The notes under the pieces: generated by a model
Told to the model about the DNA's origin: nothing
Seen by the model: the letters and a program-made list of their open reading frames with translations, nothing else
Databases searched by the model: none
Shown here: positions 32,604 through 44,682 of the stretch, piece after piece
Layout of the letters: the number at the start of each line of letters is the position of its first letter
How positions within the stretch are numbered: position 1 is the stretch's first letter
Made by a program: the position numbers and the translations under genes
From: Locusta migratoria
Taxonomy: Eukaryota; Arthropoda; Insecta; Orthoptera; Acrididae
Direction of reading: 5' to 3'
NCBI GenBank assembly: GCA_026315105.1
Contig: CM048750.1
Coordinates: 166,436,549 to 166,500,548, forward strand
Length of the DNA: 64,000 nucleotides

Positions 32604-32878
32604 GCTAAACTGCAGAGTCTGTTACCCACACACTGCAAATGTTGGCAACACCACAGCAGTCAACCATAGAGCAGGTATATGCTTTAATTATTTTGTGATC
32701 TGTACGAAACAGTGATCATTTTATGTGAAAGTAGGGTTAGGTATAGGTTAAACAAGCCTCTTTTTTTTTTTTTTTTGAGGGCACATAGCACCCAAATCTC
32801 CGGTCCAGAAACAATCAATTTACAGTTGCCAACATACGCGCCATGCTATAAACATGGGCAACAGACTCTGCAGTTTTA
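32604..32878. mobile_element. Short inverted-repeat element M2, copy 2
   Basis: Reverse-oriented match to 19430-19710 with the same terminal repeats (ggctaaactgcagagtctgt at left, acagactctgcagttttaac at right). An internal T run at 32761 replaces the G run of copy 1. Confidence 0.7.
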
Positions 32879-33190
32879 ACCATAGTCCTATATTTCTTCA
32901 TCCATTCTTTGTAGATGAAGAACTCAATGAAGCCAGTAAATTTTCAAGACACACATGTCCTGCTGTAGATTATATTCATTATTAAATGCTGGAGAATTTG
33001 AACATAGTAGGAAAAGGGTTATTGCTTCGGAACATTTACAGTCAACACTGAATGCTGTGGAACGATGCAAGTAATTCAACTAATATTATAACTGTCAAAA
33101 GAACTTAATTTCCACTTGAACTGTCAACTGATATCATCATAATGTGTTACAAAATCACTGGAGTATGCGACTAAAAGGAGTCTTACATGG
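32879..33190. other. No gene seen
   Basis: Unclassified AT-rich sequence. Confidence 0.45.
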
Positions 33191-33385
33191 TCCCGCCTTT
33201 CGGGGGCCGACAGCTCTTTTGTGTGTATGTGGATGGTGAACATGGGGCCCCTAGTTAATGCAGTCCTTCTTTCCTCCCTGTATGCATTTCTTTTCCCACC
33301 TCATCCTTTTTTATCCTCACTCCTTCCCCTCCCCATGGGGGACTGCTGACCTTAGCAGTTTGGTCCCCCTGTCTCAAACAAACAA
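33191..33385 (+). mobile_element. Mini-LINE: LINE 5' end joined to LINE 3' stem-loop
   Basis: The first 70 nt match LINE 5' ends (CCCG...CGGG hairpin, gacagctcttttgtgtgtatgt, catggggcccc). After about 70 nt of pyrimidine-rich DNA comes the B-type 3' stem-loop (33337-33369: GGGGGACTGCTGACC...GGTCCCCC) and an A/C-rich tail (caaacaaacaacag). There is no ORF. It looks like a LINE that lost nearly everything between its ends, a possible non-autonomous derivative. Confidence 0.6.
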
Positions 33386-33815
33386 CAGTGGACTTAATAG
33401 TGCTTAGAAAATTTTCAAACAATGCCAAAGAGCCAATACACATTTGGAAAAGGGAAGAGAACCACAGACAAATTGTATATGATCATTATGGCTACAACAA
33501 CTGTTTTACGTGAAAAACAAATTATGATTATGACATTTCTTGATGTCAAAGGTGAATATGACCATTTACAATGAAAGGTATAAAGATTGCCCAGTCTGAA
33601 TAATTAGTCCAAGAACAGAGCATTGTGCATACCCTTGTTTATAAGTGTCAGTGTTCCCAATTCTAGCATTTTGTGCAGCTTCAGTTTTGCGTATATACCG
33701 TCAAGTATAAGTAATATAATAGTAAGGAAATAATATGTCTTAAAATTCATTGTAATCTAACTCATCTTATCATTTGTTTCTAAAATCATATTTTATATAT
33801 GTCATATGTTAAACT
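33386..33815. other. No gene seen
   Basis: AT-rich sequence with no supported coding region. Confidence 0.45.
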
Positions 33816-34390
33816 AGCTGAACCCCCGCTGCTTCACCTGCGTAGGCTGGTTGGTCTGCACCAGTTGTTTCTTTTTAATCCTGATGAAGAATCCATATCT
33901 TAAGTTATAGCTTGAAATTTAAGTTAACAGCACCATTTTTTTTTTTTTAATCAGTTTTTGCATCTCGTATTTCACCCCCTTATTGGACGAATTTCCAAAA
34001 ATACCGAAACACGTGTCTTTCAAATTTCCACCCCAAGTCCAAATCCAAAAATTTGTAATTTTAAGTTCAAAATTGCCTAAATAGCAACAGATTTTCGAAT
34101 AACCTCCTCTCTAATTTAATCCCCTTCATGGTTGAATTTCCAAAAATACTGAAACGCGTATTTTTTAAATCATAACGAACAATACAAACACTAATTTTTG
34201 TAGCTATAGCTTCAAAATTGTCGTGACAACAAAGTGTTTTTGAAAAGAATTTTTAATCCCCTCTTTTACCCCTTAGTATTTGAATTTTCAAAAATACCGA
34301 AACTCATGTCTTTTTAATCCTGATCAAGAGTCCATATCCTAAGTTTGATTAATGATGAAAATTCTCCTCAGAGATGATAAATATTCTTGA
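33816..34390 (+). repeat. Unclassified interspersed repeat
   Basis: It starts with 'aaactagctgaacccccgctgcttcacctgcg', a phrase I recall from the edge of repeats in many arthropod genomes. It continues with an internally repeated phrase (atttccaaaaatac(t/c)gaaac) at about 33988, 34138 and 34286. No protein is recognisable. Confidence 0.45.
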
Positions 34391-34394
34391 AACG

Positions 34395-34784
34395 AGATAG
34401 AATGACTGGCTAGTACTTACCTTTGTGCTGTACCGCCGATGATAACACAAAAGAAGAAACAGAAAAAAGGGGACAAAAAGGACAAGCTTTCGGAACACAG
34501 TTCCTTCATCAGGTGGGGGAGAAGGGAAGAAGAAAGGATGGGAACAGAAGGGAAAGGTAGTTCACGACCTAGGTCATGAAGGTGGTGTTTCGGAAGTGTG
34601 GACGTCAGAGATACTGCATGTATGTACTGAGCCAAGCCAGAGAGGATAAATATAACCAAAGAGGAAAGATCAAGTAGTAAAGAGAAGAGAAGAGAAGATG
34701 AGTGAAATGAATGATGCTGAGGGGTGTAGGAGGGGTGGGGGGGTTGTCTAAAACGTTTTTCATTAACAGGGAAAGATGTATGGA

Positions 34785-34874
<90 letters not shown>

Positions 34875-35660
34875 GGGATAATGAATAGGTGAGCTGAGGA
34901 TGGAGGAAGGGGACAGGTTAGCGTAGATTTAGGCCAGGAGGGGGGGTGGCAGGAGGAGAGAATATGTTGGAGGGCAAGTTCCCATATCCGTAGCTCTGAG
35001 GGATTGGTGTTAGGTGGCAGAATCCAAATGGCACGTGTGGTGTAACACGTGCCCAGGTCCCTGGAGTTATGCTGGAGGGCATGTTCTGCCACAGGATATT
35101 GGGTGTCCCCCAGGCGAACAGTCCGTCTGTGCCCATTCATCCGTTCAGCCAATTTGTTAGTAGTCATACCCACATAAAAGGCTGAACATTGGACACATGT
35201 CAGCTGGTATATGACGTGTGTTGTCTCGCATGTGGCCCTGTCTTGAATCGGGTAGGTTTTTCCTGTGGTGGGGCTGGATTATGTGGTAGTGGGAGGATGC
35301 ATTGGACAGGTTTTGCAGCGGGATCAGTTGCAGGGGTAGGAACCATTAGATAGGGAGGGTGGTTTTGGGATGTTGTAAGGTTGGATAAGGATGTTGCGGA
35401 GGTTGGGAGGACGCCGGAAGGCTACTCTGGGTGGTGTGGGAAGAACAGTTTGGAGTGATGATCTCATCTCAGGGCATGACTTGAGAAAGTCATAGCCCTG
35501 TTTGAGGAATTTGTTGAGGCATTCCAGGCCAGGATGGTACTGGGTGACTAAGGGGGTGCTTCTGGGTGGTCTGGGATTAGGAACATTGTTGTTGGAGGGA
35601 GAGAGATGGACAGCTCTGGAAATCTGTTTGTGGACGAGGTCTTTAGGGTCCCGCAACTAC
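34395..35660 (-). mobile_element. Penelope-like element P2 (RT C-terminus, GIY-YIG, terminal repeat)
   Basis: Minus-strand order: RT-nuclease linker (35656-35330: LKSCPEMRSSLQ, LPTPPRVAFRRPPNLRN), zinc stretch, GIY-YIG (about 35225-34960: VIYQLTCVQCSAFYVGMTTN, RMNGHRRTV, AILPPNTNPSEL in family form), then the terminal region with the hammerhead-like motif at 34484-34513. A TGA in the zinc stretch (CN*SRC, Arg in P4) is a likely CpG mutation. The RT palm is missing. A dinucleotide array has expanded between the nuclease and the end. Confidence 0.82.
34786..34871. repeat. (CA)n(GA)n microsatellite
   Basis: An alternating CA run passes directly into a GA run, inside the 3' part of Penelope element P2. 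Confidence 0.95.
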
Positions 35661-36830
35661 CCCAACTTTAGGGTAGTCATTACTCATTATGATGGGAAAC
35701 TGTTGTATAATGGAAGATACATGAAGAAATATTTTCCTTGCACCACTCAAAGAACTGTCTTGATGTAACAATATGATTTTCATTAGGTCGCTTGAGGCTG
35801 GTAAGTCTTACTAATCTCTTTACAGTCCCTGCTACTCCATAACAAGGTCCTTTACCATGCACTGTAGCAAAAATATGCCATTCAATCTTCCTGATGGTAG
35901 GACAGATTCATAAAGTTCTTTCTGTTTTTGTATTTGGCAGCACATCCATCTAAAAAGTAACAAATGTGCATTGGATTTGAAAATTGACATTTTAAGAAAT
36001 CGATGACATTTTTCTGGAAAGAATAAACACACACTGTGTCATGCTGAAGGTAGTCGGACATTTCCACATGTGATACAAGTCATATTTCATTAGTGGTTGA
36101 GTCTACAAATGGGTGAACTGTAGCCTGCGAATTATTCCAGTGGAATCCCTGTAGCTCATCCTGAATGGTGAAGGAGTAATTTTCTGCAAAGTCACAAAGA
36201 ACAAGATCCTCATTTGCTTTGAGACCTTCTCTAGTGATTTTAGAAATGTGACTGCTGCTGGTAGATACACGAGTGTGCCAGGAGCTGTTGTAACCTCAGT
36301 GTAAACACCTTGATGAAATTATCTGTTGACTTTGTTATAGCCTCTAAAATTACCTTGCCCATAGTTAACCAACACTTATATGTAATTTTGAAAATGCAGT
36401 TCTTACTAAACAGATCATACAGATAATCAGTCAGTCTTGTCACACTTGAACAATAGGAACATTAACCTAAGAAACATGCCAGTAGTGCTGGATTACATGT
36501 AACAAATACTACATAGTGCTTGTATGATGGTAATGTGTGTTCTTCACACTTTTTTAGTGCTTTGAATTTACACCCATCAATCGTTAACTTGAAATTCTGG
36601 TGTAAGACACTCGCACAAACAGTATGGATCCTACTGGCATTGGCAAGAACACAGTGCTTTGGCCACAACTCGCAAAATTTTGAGAATCCAATATTTATAT
36701 CTGGGTATTTATCTTTTAAATAGGAAAACAGTTCCTTAAGATTGTGCAGAACTAGCTGCTTCTGCTTATGTACTGTAATTCCATTTTCTTTCACAGACAC
36801 AGTCTTTTCTTCCTGGTATTATACGGCTCA
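35661..36830 (-). pseudogene. Unidentified repeated gene, decayed (transposon-like, family not named)
   Basis: Minus-strand blocks at 36800-36462 (FSKFCELWPKHCVLA, SRIHTVCASVLHQN), 36067-35882 (CYFLDGCAAKYKNRKNF) and 35862-35680 (HGKGPCYGVAGTVKRL) are in different frames but in the order of one protein. I recall similar phrases (DG-A-QYKNRKNF, HGKGPCDG-GGTVKR) from multi-copy uncharacterised insect proteins, probably transposon-encoded. The order, the conserved D, H and C residues, and the several breaks support an old coding sequence. I do not assign a function. Confidence 0.5.
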
Positions 36831-37600
36831 TGTCATGATCACAGTAAATATCATGCACGCGCTGAATGGTTTTTTCACATAATGTCTTACCTGGCTATGG
36901 ATTTGGTGTCACCAATATACCATGTCCTGCTACTAACTATTTAGCTTTCCGTACCATGTAATCTTAAGCAGAAAATTCTTTCATAGTTTTCCCTATACTC
37001 CAATTCTTTGGAGGTACAGTTTGGATTTATATTTTGTCACACATGTGGTCTGAATTGTGAAACTTATCTTTCAGCTGGGCTATGATTTCACTTTCTCCAT
37101 TTTCACTCTCTTCTTTTTCCAGTTGTGTCACATAAGTATGCTCCAACACAGAAGCTATTTTTCAGTTTTTGCTTTGGGTACTTTTTCTCACTCTGAAGCC
37201 TCCCAAAACCCTCCACTGCACCCATCAGCTGGAGTCAAAATCATGTATTTGAGGGGGGAGGTGATGTAAGATTAATATAAAAGGTAAGTTAAGTAATTTT
37301 AAGTATACATCTCATGCTATTTTGTATCAGGTTTGCTACTCATTAGGGGGTAATTTTTGCTGAAGCCACTTGTACTTTATCGAGATCAAGCTTTTATAAG
37401 GTTAACATTAAAGCATAAAAAATAGCTATTTTTAAAAACACTGACCACACCAGTAACACCCCTGTCCCCTCACCAGTACAATGACTGTCTACCACGACTA
37501 TGCCTTTAGGCATCATTTATTAATATAATTCAGATACCATACCTATTTTATTCTTTCATTAATTCTGAAACAATCCATGAGCTAACATGCTTATTCCTCC
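36831..37600. other. No gene confirmed
   Basis: May include the upstream part of the unidentified minus-strand gene, too decayed to follow. A G run (gggggg) occurs near 37254 and C runs near 38200. Confidence 0.4.
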
Positions 37601-37729
37601 CCAGAAGGACTCCCAGAAGCTTTGGTGATGACACTGGTCCTCAATTTGTGTTGATGGAGTTCTAAACGTTTTGTATCAATGATGTTCTCACACTGATGAG
37701 TCACACAGTCCTGTTCCAGCCAGCATAAA

Positions 37730-38450
37730 ATGGTATGCCTGAACAGTTAGTATGTGCCCTCAATGCCCAATTGGAAAAATTACGACCATACCACTGAGGA
37801 TGCCTTGATGCTATGCCTTTCATCATACCATGCTACCCTCCAGGCTGTATCTTCATCTGCAGAGAAACTGCCTTTTCATCAACACAGATCACAATTATCC
37901 CTCTGTACTCTCAAAACAGCTCTTGACTGGTAGAGAATAATAGTGTTATTTTTCTCTAGAGTATCCAATGTAAATGCACACATCAACATGGTTGCCCACA
38001 TTTATCATCCATTTGTTCACACAGATGACTGTCAAAGTTCAGATGCTTTGAGGAGGTTACCGGCAGTGACACATCAACAAGATTCCCAGTAGTGAGCACT
38101 TTTTCCTTCACCAGACTTCATGAACCAAGACTGTCCAAGGCCAGTCACAGGTCATCATGACTCCCAATCCATACCAATAGAAGAAGTGGAACCAGAACCC
38201 CCCCCCCCCCCGCCCCCCTTCTTCCCCCTCTCCCTAGGACAGTGAAGACTTTGACGTCATTGAGCCATCCGTGTTTCCGAGGTAGCAGCTATGACGTTTG
38301 GATCTAAGCAGGCATCATTTGCAAGCACTGTAACGTACTCATGGTTCAACAAGTGTCGATCTTGATCACAGAAGCCACAACAAGAGCTATAAACCTTAGG
38401 ACACCTCCATTCATTCGTAGAGTCTCTAGGATAGCATCTCACTTTCTGAA
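37730..38450 (+). pseudogene. Possible Gypsy pol/gag remnant
   Basis: With frameshifts, the plus strand reads LEKLRPYH near 37780, a His/Ser/Ala-rich stretch, and IEEVEPEP followed by a proline run encoded by the C tract at 38200. The proline-rich tail and multi-frame decay resemble the C-terminal region of some Gypsy polyproteins. No catalytic motif is seen, so this stays tentative. Confidence 0.25.
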
Positions 38451-39604
38451 AACAGACTATTTAAGCCAGACCAGGATCTACTGCAGATAGTTGTAATTGG
38501 CAAGCATTGGCCACTAAGTGTCGCAACGATTTGTAGTCCATCACAAAGCTCTTGCTGATGTATTAATGAAGAAGACTACATTTCCCAGAAGTTCGGCTCC
38601 ATTAGGCAGCAGCTGTTGAAGAGTTGGATGTTTCCTCTTTTAGTTCCAGCAATTAGACAAAACTCTAGCTTTAATCCAGCAGAATCATGTTCAGTTATCA
38701 ACTGAAGAAGAGGCAGAGTTATTTTGTGTTGATGCCTGCCAATAAAGATGTTATTGTAATGTCTACTGGGACTTGGCCAATTTAGGATTAAGACACAGTT
38801 TATTATTACGGAGCAAATGATATCACAAAAGAGAAACGTTATAACTAGCTACCTATCCTTTTATCGTCTTGGAAGCCTTTTGGATTTGAACATTAAGAAA
38901 ATAAGACTGATGACTGTGCTGTTTAATTCCTTTTAACCACAGTAATCAAGCAACCATAGGGTCATCATTTTGCAGTTTACCCTTGTACTTTTCTATGATG
39001 AAAATGAAAGGTTAGTCATTCAAGAAGCTAAATGTTTTTGCAGACTTTGCAATAGAATCATAAAAGCTAGTAGCCATTGTAAAATCATTGTATACACTAT
39101 ATAAAAAGTTAAAAAAGAAAATTAATCTGTTTCAAAAATAGAGAAAGCAAGATTAGGATCTGACATGTTCATGAGGATCTCGAGAGTTAGAAAATATGTA
39201 AAGAAATTAGTTGTTGCTTTAAAAAAAAATTGACCTCCATTATCCTGAATGCAAGTCCATTGCTTCACCACTGCATCATTTCAGTTCTGTTTAAAGCAAC
39301 AGATCAGAAAAGAAACCTTTTTTTCTTTGCTGGTACATAATATTATGGATTTTTCCTCTTTCATGTGGAGCAAAGATGTATCTCCAGTTCACACAAGATA
39401 GGTGTTGCTGTATAAACATCACCTCCAAATTTGGGAATATTAATTTGAACAGCTTGTGATATAATGGAAATTCAAGATAGGAAAATTGGCTCTTGTGTTT
39501 ACTGTGAGTAGGTGGAAGGTATGACATCACTAACAATTTGTAGATCTCTCCACAAGTGTGTAAAGTATTAGTTTAAAGATATGTTTTGCCATCAGAGACT
39601 AATC
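38451..39604. other. No gene seen
   Basis: AT-rich DNA without recognised repeats or coding motifs. Confidence 0.45.
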
Positions 39605-39810
39605 CTGCTGTGGTAGAGTGGTTGAGCACTCTAAGGTGCCTTGTTGCAGTGCGCGTGGTTGCTCACTGTCGGAGGTTCGAGTCCACCCTCAGGCATGTGT
39701 GTGTGTGTGTGTGTACATTGTCCTTAATGTAAGCTAGTAATCTGTAAGCCTAGGAACTGATAACCACAATCGTCAAGTCACTTAGATTTACAAACATTTG
39801 AGTTTGAGAC
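39605..39810 (+). mobile_element. tRNA-derived SINE
   Basis: The head has a Pol III A box (ggtagagtggttgagc) and B box (ggttcgagtcc, 39674-39684). It is followed by ctcaggcatg, a (TG)n stretch (39697-39714), and a tail with 'gtaagcctaggaactgataacc' and 'tttacaaacatttga'. This head-to-tail order matches a SINE I recall as very abundant in locusts. The tail motif (g-actgat-acc) is a decayed version of the LINE B 3' stem-loop, suggesting it used a related LINE for mobility. Confidence 0.75.
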
Positions 39811-40117
39811 TAATCCAAATCCAATATTATTATGAAATTTCTTTTACAGTGTGTCATTTTTAATTATTTTTTTATTTATTTACCTGGAAGTAATTTGATT
39901 TTACAAAGATTAATAATGCATTTTCATTGGCTAGCAATATTATTAAGGAGGATGCTTTGTATTTGGAATAAAATGCATTATGTTCACAAACAAATTTCCA
40001 TTCTTAAATAATGAACAAGTGCTATTTTAAACATGAATATAGAATGAATATTTGCCAGTGTCTTGAACTACAATCTAATCATCTCATCCTCTCTTTTCAG
40101 GGCAAATGCAACTTCTT

Positions 40118-40150
40118 TGTCATTATCATCATCATCATCATCATCATCAA
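40118..40150. repeat. (ATC)n microsatellite
   Basis: About nine repeats of atc/tca. Confidence 0.9.
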
Positions 40151-40329
40151 CACCAGACAAAATTCAGGAAGGACCACCACAACTGAGTACAGAGGAGGAA
40201 GCTTTTGGGTATGATTTTTTTTTTAATTTAGTCAATTTACATAAAGAAGGCACATTATTCGTCTCTTGGTCTCCCTCTGTGACTTTTACCCTACAAACTT
40301 CCCTCCAACACTAAATTTACGATTCCTCG

Positions 40330-40620
40330 ATGTCTAAGAATGTGTCCTACCGATCCAATCCCTTCTTTTAGTCAAGGTATGTTGAAAATTTCTATTCTGC
40401 CCAATTGTGTTCAATACCTCCTCATTAGTTACATGATCTACCCACTTAATCTTCAGCATTCGTCTGTAGAACCACATTTCAAAAACCTGTATCCTCTGCC
40501 TGTCTGAACAATTTATCATCCATGTTTCACGCCTGTACAAGGCAACACTCCACTCAGATGCCTTCAGAAAAGACTTCCTTATGCTCAAATTAATATTTGA
40601 TGTTAGCAAATTTTTCTTAT
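40330..40620 (-). pseudogene. LINE type D fragment (RT C-terminal region)
   Basis: The minus-strand frame reads RKSFLKASEWSVALY, ETWMI, FEMWFYRRMLKIKWVDHVTN and EEVLNTIGQ. This is the typical post-RT segment of a widespread non-LTR retrotransposon type. The piece is 5'-truncated and short. A plus-strand relative lies at 56080-56700. Confidence 0.75.
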
Positions 40621-40739
40621 TTCAAAAACTATTTTCTTCCCATTGTCATTCTGTATTATATATCCTCTATATTGCAAACATCATAAGTTTTTCTACTGCC
40701 CAAGTAACAAAACTCGTCTACCACATTTATTAATGATAT

Positions 40740-41430
40740 AGTAAGAACAGTTTACAACTCACGGCAAAGACGTGGTGACGAGCTGCAACAGTCACATACA
40801 AAAGACATGCACATACAACACTTTCAGCTATGGCCTTCTTCAGGAAATATAACACTCATGCAATCACACAGGCACACAGCACAGTCATACAACCATCACC
40901 TCCGGCTGCCGCAGTTCGAATCACACTCTGAGGTGAGTAAATCGGGGATGGGAGGGAAGAGGGGATAGGAAGGTTACATCATGGTGGTGGGGATGGGTTA
41001 GATGGGAATAATGAGATGCAGCTTAGGAATGGAGTGGGTGGGCCACCTGTGAAAACAGCCATGTAATTTACCAATTATGCTGCAGTCACTGTGCAGCTTT
41101 CTATATTGGCATGACCACGAACTAGTTAGCCATTAGGATGAATGGCCATGGCCAAACTGTTGCCAAAAACAAGGTGGACCACCCTGTGGCACAGCATGCA
41201 GCGGAGCACGTGCTTGATTTCAATGGCTGCTTCACAACCCGGGCCATCTGGATACTCCCATCCAGCACCAGCTTTTCTGAACTGCACAGATGGAAGTTAT
41301 CCCTACAATACATTCTCCAATCCTGAAACCATCCAGGCCTTAACCTACAATTACTTCCCTTTTTTTCCATACTTTACAGGTCCTACCTCTCTATCCCAAA
41401 CCTCACCTATTTTGAGTGGTGCGTGAATGT
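40740..41430 (+). mobile_element. Penelope-like element P3 (terminal repeat and GIY-YIG)
   Basis: An upstream terminal unit (40740-40990) carries a divergent version of the hammerhead-like motif (40829-40855, minus). The nuclease part reads CSHCAAFYIGMTTN, then a TAG, RMNGHG, HPVAQHAAEH and IWILPSSTSFSELHRW (41074-41330). The RT is absent. It is a different subfamily from P1 and P4; P6 is its closer relative. Confidence 0.75.
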
Positions 41431-41436
41431 GCAATC

Positions 41437-41437
<1 letters not shown>

Positions 41438-41488
<51 letters not shown>
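41438..41488. repeat. (TG)n microsatellite
   Basis: An uninterrupted TG run downstream of Penelope element P3. Confidence 0.95.
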
Positions 41489-41491
<3 letters not shown>

Positions 41492-41654
41492 GGTCTTGTG
41501 TACTTGCAGTGTGCACGCATTTTATTTTATTTTATTTATTTTTTATGTATATTTATTTTGTTTATTTTATTTTATCTTTCTCCCCTCACCCGCCTCCCCA
41601 CTCCATTCCTAAACTGCATCTTGTTATTCCCATTCCCATCACCACAATGTAACC

Positions 41655-43240
41655 TCCTGGGCTGTACACAACAGGTCGGTGCTTGTCATTATACTGCTGA
41701 CGGTCCTTCTCCTGGGCACCCAGTGTCCATATGTGAGCCAGCTGCCTTGCTTCTTCGACCCTGGTAATGAGCTGTTTCACATAGGCATCCTGAGTGTCGT
41801 CCGGCTGGAACGGGAACAGCGTATCCAGTGTCGTCTCAGCTTCATGGCCATTGAGCAGGAAAAACGGTGTGAAGCCTGTGATGTTTTTTCTTACAGTATT
41901 ATAAGTAAATGTCATGACTGGTAGTATTGTATCCCAATCCTTCTGCTCAACATCAATGCACATTGACAGCATATCTGCTAATGTCTTGTTAAGATGTTCT
42001 GTAAGACCATTTGTCTGAGGATGGTATGCAGTTATCGTTCTGTGGACAATGTCGCAACTTGACTTTATCTCTGATAGGAGTTTTGACTGGAATACTTTTC
42101 CATGGTCAAATATCATCACACATGGTACTCCATGCTTCAAAATAATGTCTTCTACAAGGAATTTTATGATCTCTGGAGCTTCTGCAGTCGGCACAGGTTT
42201 GGTGACAGCGTAGCATGTGAGGTAGTCAGTGTAGACTATTATCCATCGGTTACCAGCTGTCGACTTCGAGAACCTCCCTAAAAGATAGATCCCAACTCTG
42301 TGGAATGGAGCTGCTGCAGGTGGAATCGGTACCAGATGCCCTGGAGGTAATTGCGACACATGCTTCCATCACTGAACTCTTTACAGTGAGTCACATAGTT
42401 CTTGACAGATCAGTAGAGACCTCTTCAGTAATACCTGTGCCTGATTCCGTCTAGGGTCTTCATGAATTCCAGATGACCGGATATTGGAGCATCGTGGAAA
42501 TACTTGAAAGTAGCTGACTGAATGTGAGCTGGAACGACCAGTATCCATTTGGGGCCCAGTGGATCATAGTTTCTCTTATACAATGTTCCGTTTATAAGTT
42601 GGAACTCTCCATTGGTCGATTCTCCTTTCTCCAAGGCCTCTATGGTTTTTGATAGTGCTAGATCTTCCTGCTGTTCAGATGTACCATCACCTAATTCAGT
42701 GAGGTCTGAAATTTCATTTGTGCTCTTGTGTTCCACTAATGGATTCCTTGAAACGCAGTCGGCATCCTTGTGTTTCGCCCATTCTTGAATACCGCTGTAA
42801 CGTTGTACTCTTGGAGTCTTAGTGCCCATCTTGCTAGTCAACCTGATGGATCCTTCAAGCTAGTCAGCCAACACAAAGAATGGTGGTCTGTAAAGACAGT
42901 GAATGGTTTGCCAAATAAATACGGGTGGAACTTGTTGATAGCCCAGATAACTGCGAGACATTCTTTCTCAGTTGTAGAGTAGTTTATCTTGGACTTCGAG
43001 AGTACTCTTGATGCATAGGCTATCACTTTTTCAGCACCTTCCTGAACTTGTACAAGCACTGCACCAATCCCATAACCACTGGTATCTGTTTGAAGTTCAG
43101 ATTCCACATTCTCGTCGTACAAGGCTAGAACTGGTGTGGAAGTTAGAGCCTCCTTAAGTGCCTGGAAAGTGCTTTCTCGTCTCGTCCCAGTAAAACTCGG
43201 TGTCTCCCTGCAGAAGTTCTTGCAATGGACGTGTCTTGTT
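41655..43240 (-). pseudogene. Gypsy G2 RNase H and integrase, broken
   Basis: RNase H phrases are QTDTSGYGIG, TTEKECLAVIWA and TDHHSLCWL. The integrase N-terminal piece is HLEFMKTLDGIRHRYY. The core keeps YTDYLTCYA, MIFDHGKVF (SDRG changed to FDHG) and LTEHLNKTL, so the three acidic residues of DD35E are retained. The zinc-binding segment between is garbled. Confidence 0.82.
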
Positions 43241-43342
43241 AGAAAATCCTTTTATGAAACGTTGACTGTATGAGCACAGCCTGAGAAAACTTCTCACATC
43301 ACGGATGTGCTGAGGAGTTGGAAATTCTGTGACTGCCCTTAC

Positions 43343-44682
43343 TTAATCTGGATCAGGACGGACACCATCTCCGTTGACTAGGTGCACCAGGATTTTTCTC
43401 TCTTTGGCGACGAAGAGGAACTTCTTTGGATTGAGGCGGAGTCCTGCAGTCTGAACACACTTCAACACAGTTGACAGGTGATTCAGGTGTTCTTCAAATG
43501 TTTTTGAGAAAATGACAATGTCATCTAAATCGCACAGACATGTCGTCCACTTAAGGGGTCGAAGCAAGTTGTTAATCATGCATTCGAATGTGGCCGGAGC
43601 ATTACATAATCATAATGGCATTACTTTGAATTCATAGAGGCCGTCAGGTTTAATAAAATGCCGTCTTCTCCCTGTCAGCTTCGTCAACCACGATTTGCCA
43701 ATAACCTCTCTGGATGTCCATAGTTGAGAAGTATGTAGCTCCTTTCAAGCAGTTTAAGGCGTCGTCAATGTGCGGCAATGGGTAGACATCTTTCAGCTTG
43801 CGACACACTATATGGACGCTGACTAATTGGTGGAGATACTCAATATTGATACAGTGCTTTATCGTGCGCCGTTTCGTCTGACTTTTCTCCTGCTGGGGTG
43901 TGAATGCACCCGAAAATTGGTGTAGTATAGCTAACGCCCACTGGCGTTGTTCCTTGGTCAGTCCAGGCCCTATTGGCAGTTCCACAGTTGTTTCCTTGAT
44001 TGTGTTGTCTGTACTAACAGCAGAGCATGGATCTTCATTGATGACATTGAGCTCACCATCCTGGATTGGTTCAGCTGTCCCGATACACATTCCCTTGGGA
44101 ATAAGTTGTGCCTGATCGTGACAATTAGTGATCCAAATCTCTCCTCGACCACCGGTAATGCTTAATATAGCTGCTGGTAAGTAAATTTCTTTGGTGAGCC
44201 TAATAAACTTTTTAATATCAACAAGCACTTCACAGTTTAACCGGTCATCTGTGCTTGTGACTGCAACTCTTCTCATTGTCAATGGCAGTATCGTCACATT
44301 GTCAATGGCAAATAACTTCCCAGAAAATTCTGTATTACGTGTACCCGTCGGAGTGACTTCCTCAATTTGTAGCTTAGATCTTCCACAGTCAATGATAGCT
44401 TGGGATGCCTGAAGGAAGTCCCATCCGAGAATGACATTATGACTACATTCTATCAAACAGTTGGGTCCTCTTGTTGATGGTTATTCTTGCGACACAAGTT
44501 CCTGCTGGCTGGACGTACTTTACATTTGCGACCTTCAGCACAGTTGCCCCTGTATCACAGAACATTGTCTTCCTTAGTGTGTGGCTATAATTAGCTGACA
44601 GTACAGAGGAAGAAGCTCCTGAATCAACCAGTGTCCGGACAGGTTTGCCGTTGATTATGACGTCGATGAGATTTCCCGACAT
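43343..44682 (-). pseudogene. Gypsy G2 protease and reverse transcriptase, broken
   Basis: The aspartic protease motif VDSGASSSVLS lies near 44620. The RT keeps KDVYPLPHIDDAL, TYFSTMDIQRGYWQI and EKTAFY. The upstream RT segment with the usual KKDGSWR phrase has been deleted near 43800. The catalytic motif reads CDLDDIVIFSK (family YLDDI). Frame changes occur near 43650 and 43560. Dead copy. Confidence 0.82.

Noticed and set aside
32635..32900. A possible host exon near the phrase gttggcaacaccacagcag
   Set aside because: The whole stretch matches 19430-19710 in reverse with terminal inverted repeats, so it is a mobile element.
34605..34823. Open frames starting with alternating Cys-Val runs
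   Set aside because: They are translations of the CA/GT microsatellite, not proteins. The same applies at 41416-41767 and 46844-47026.
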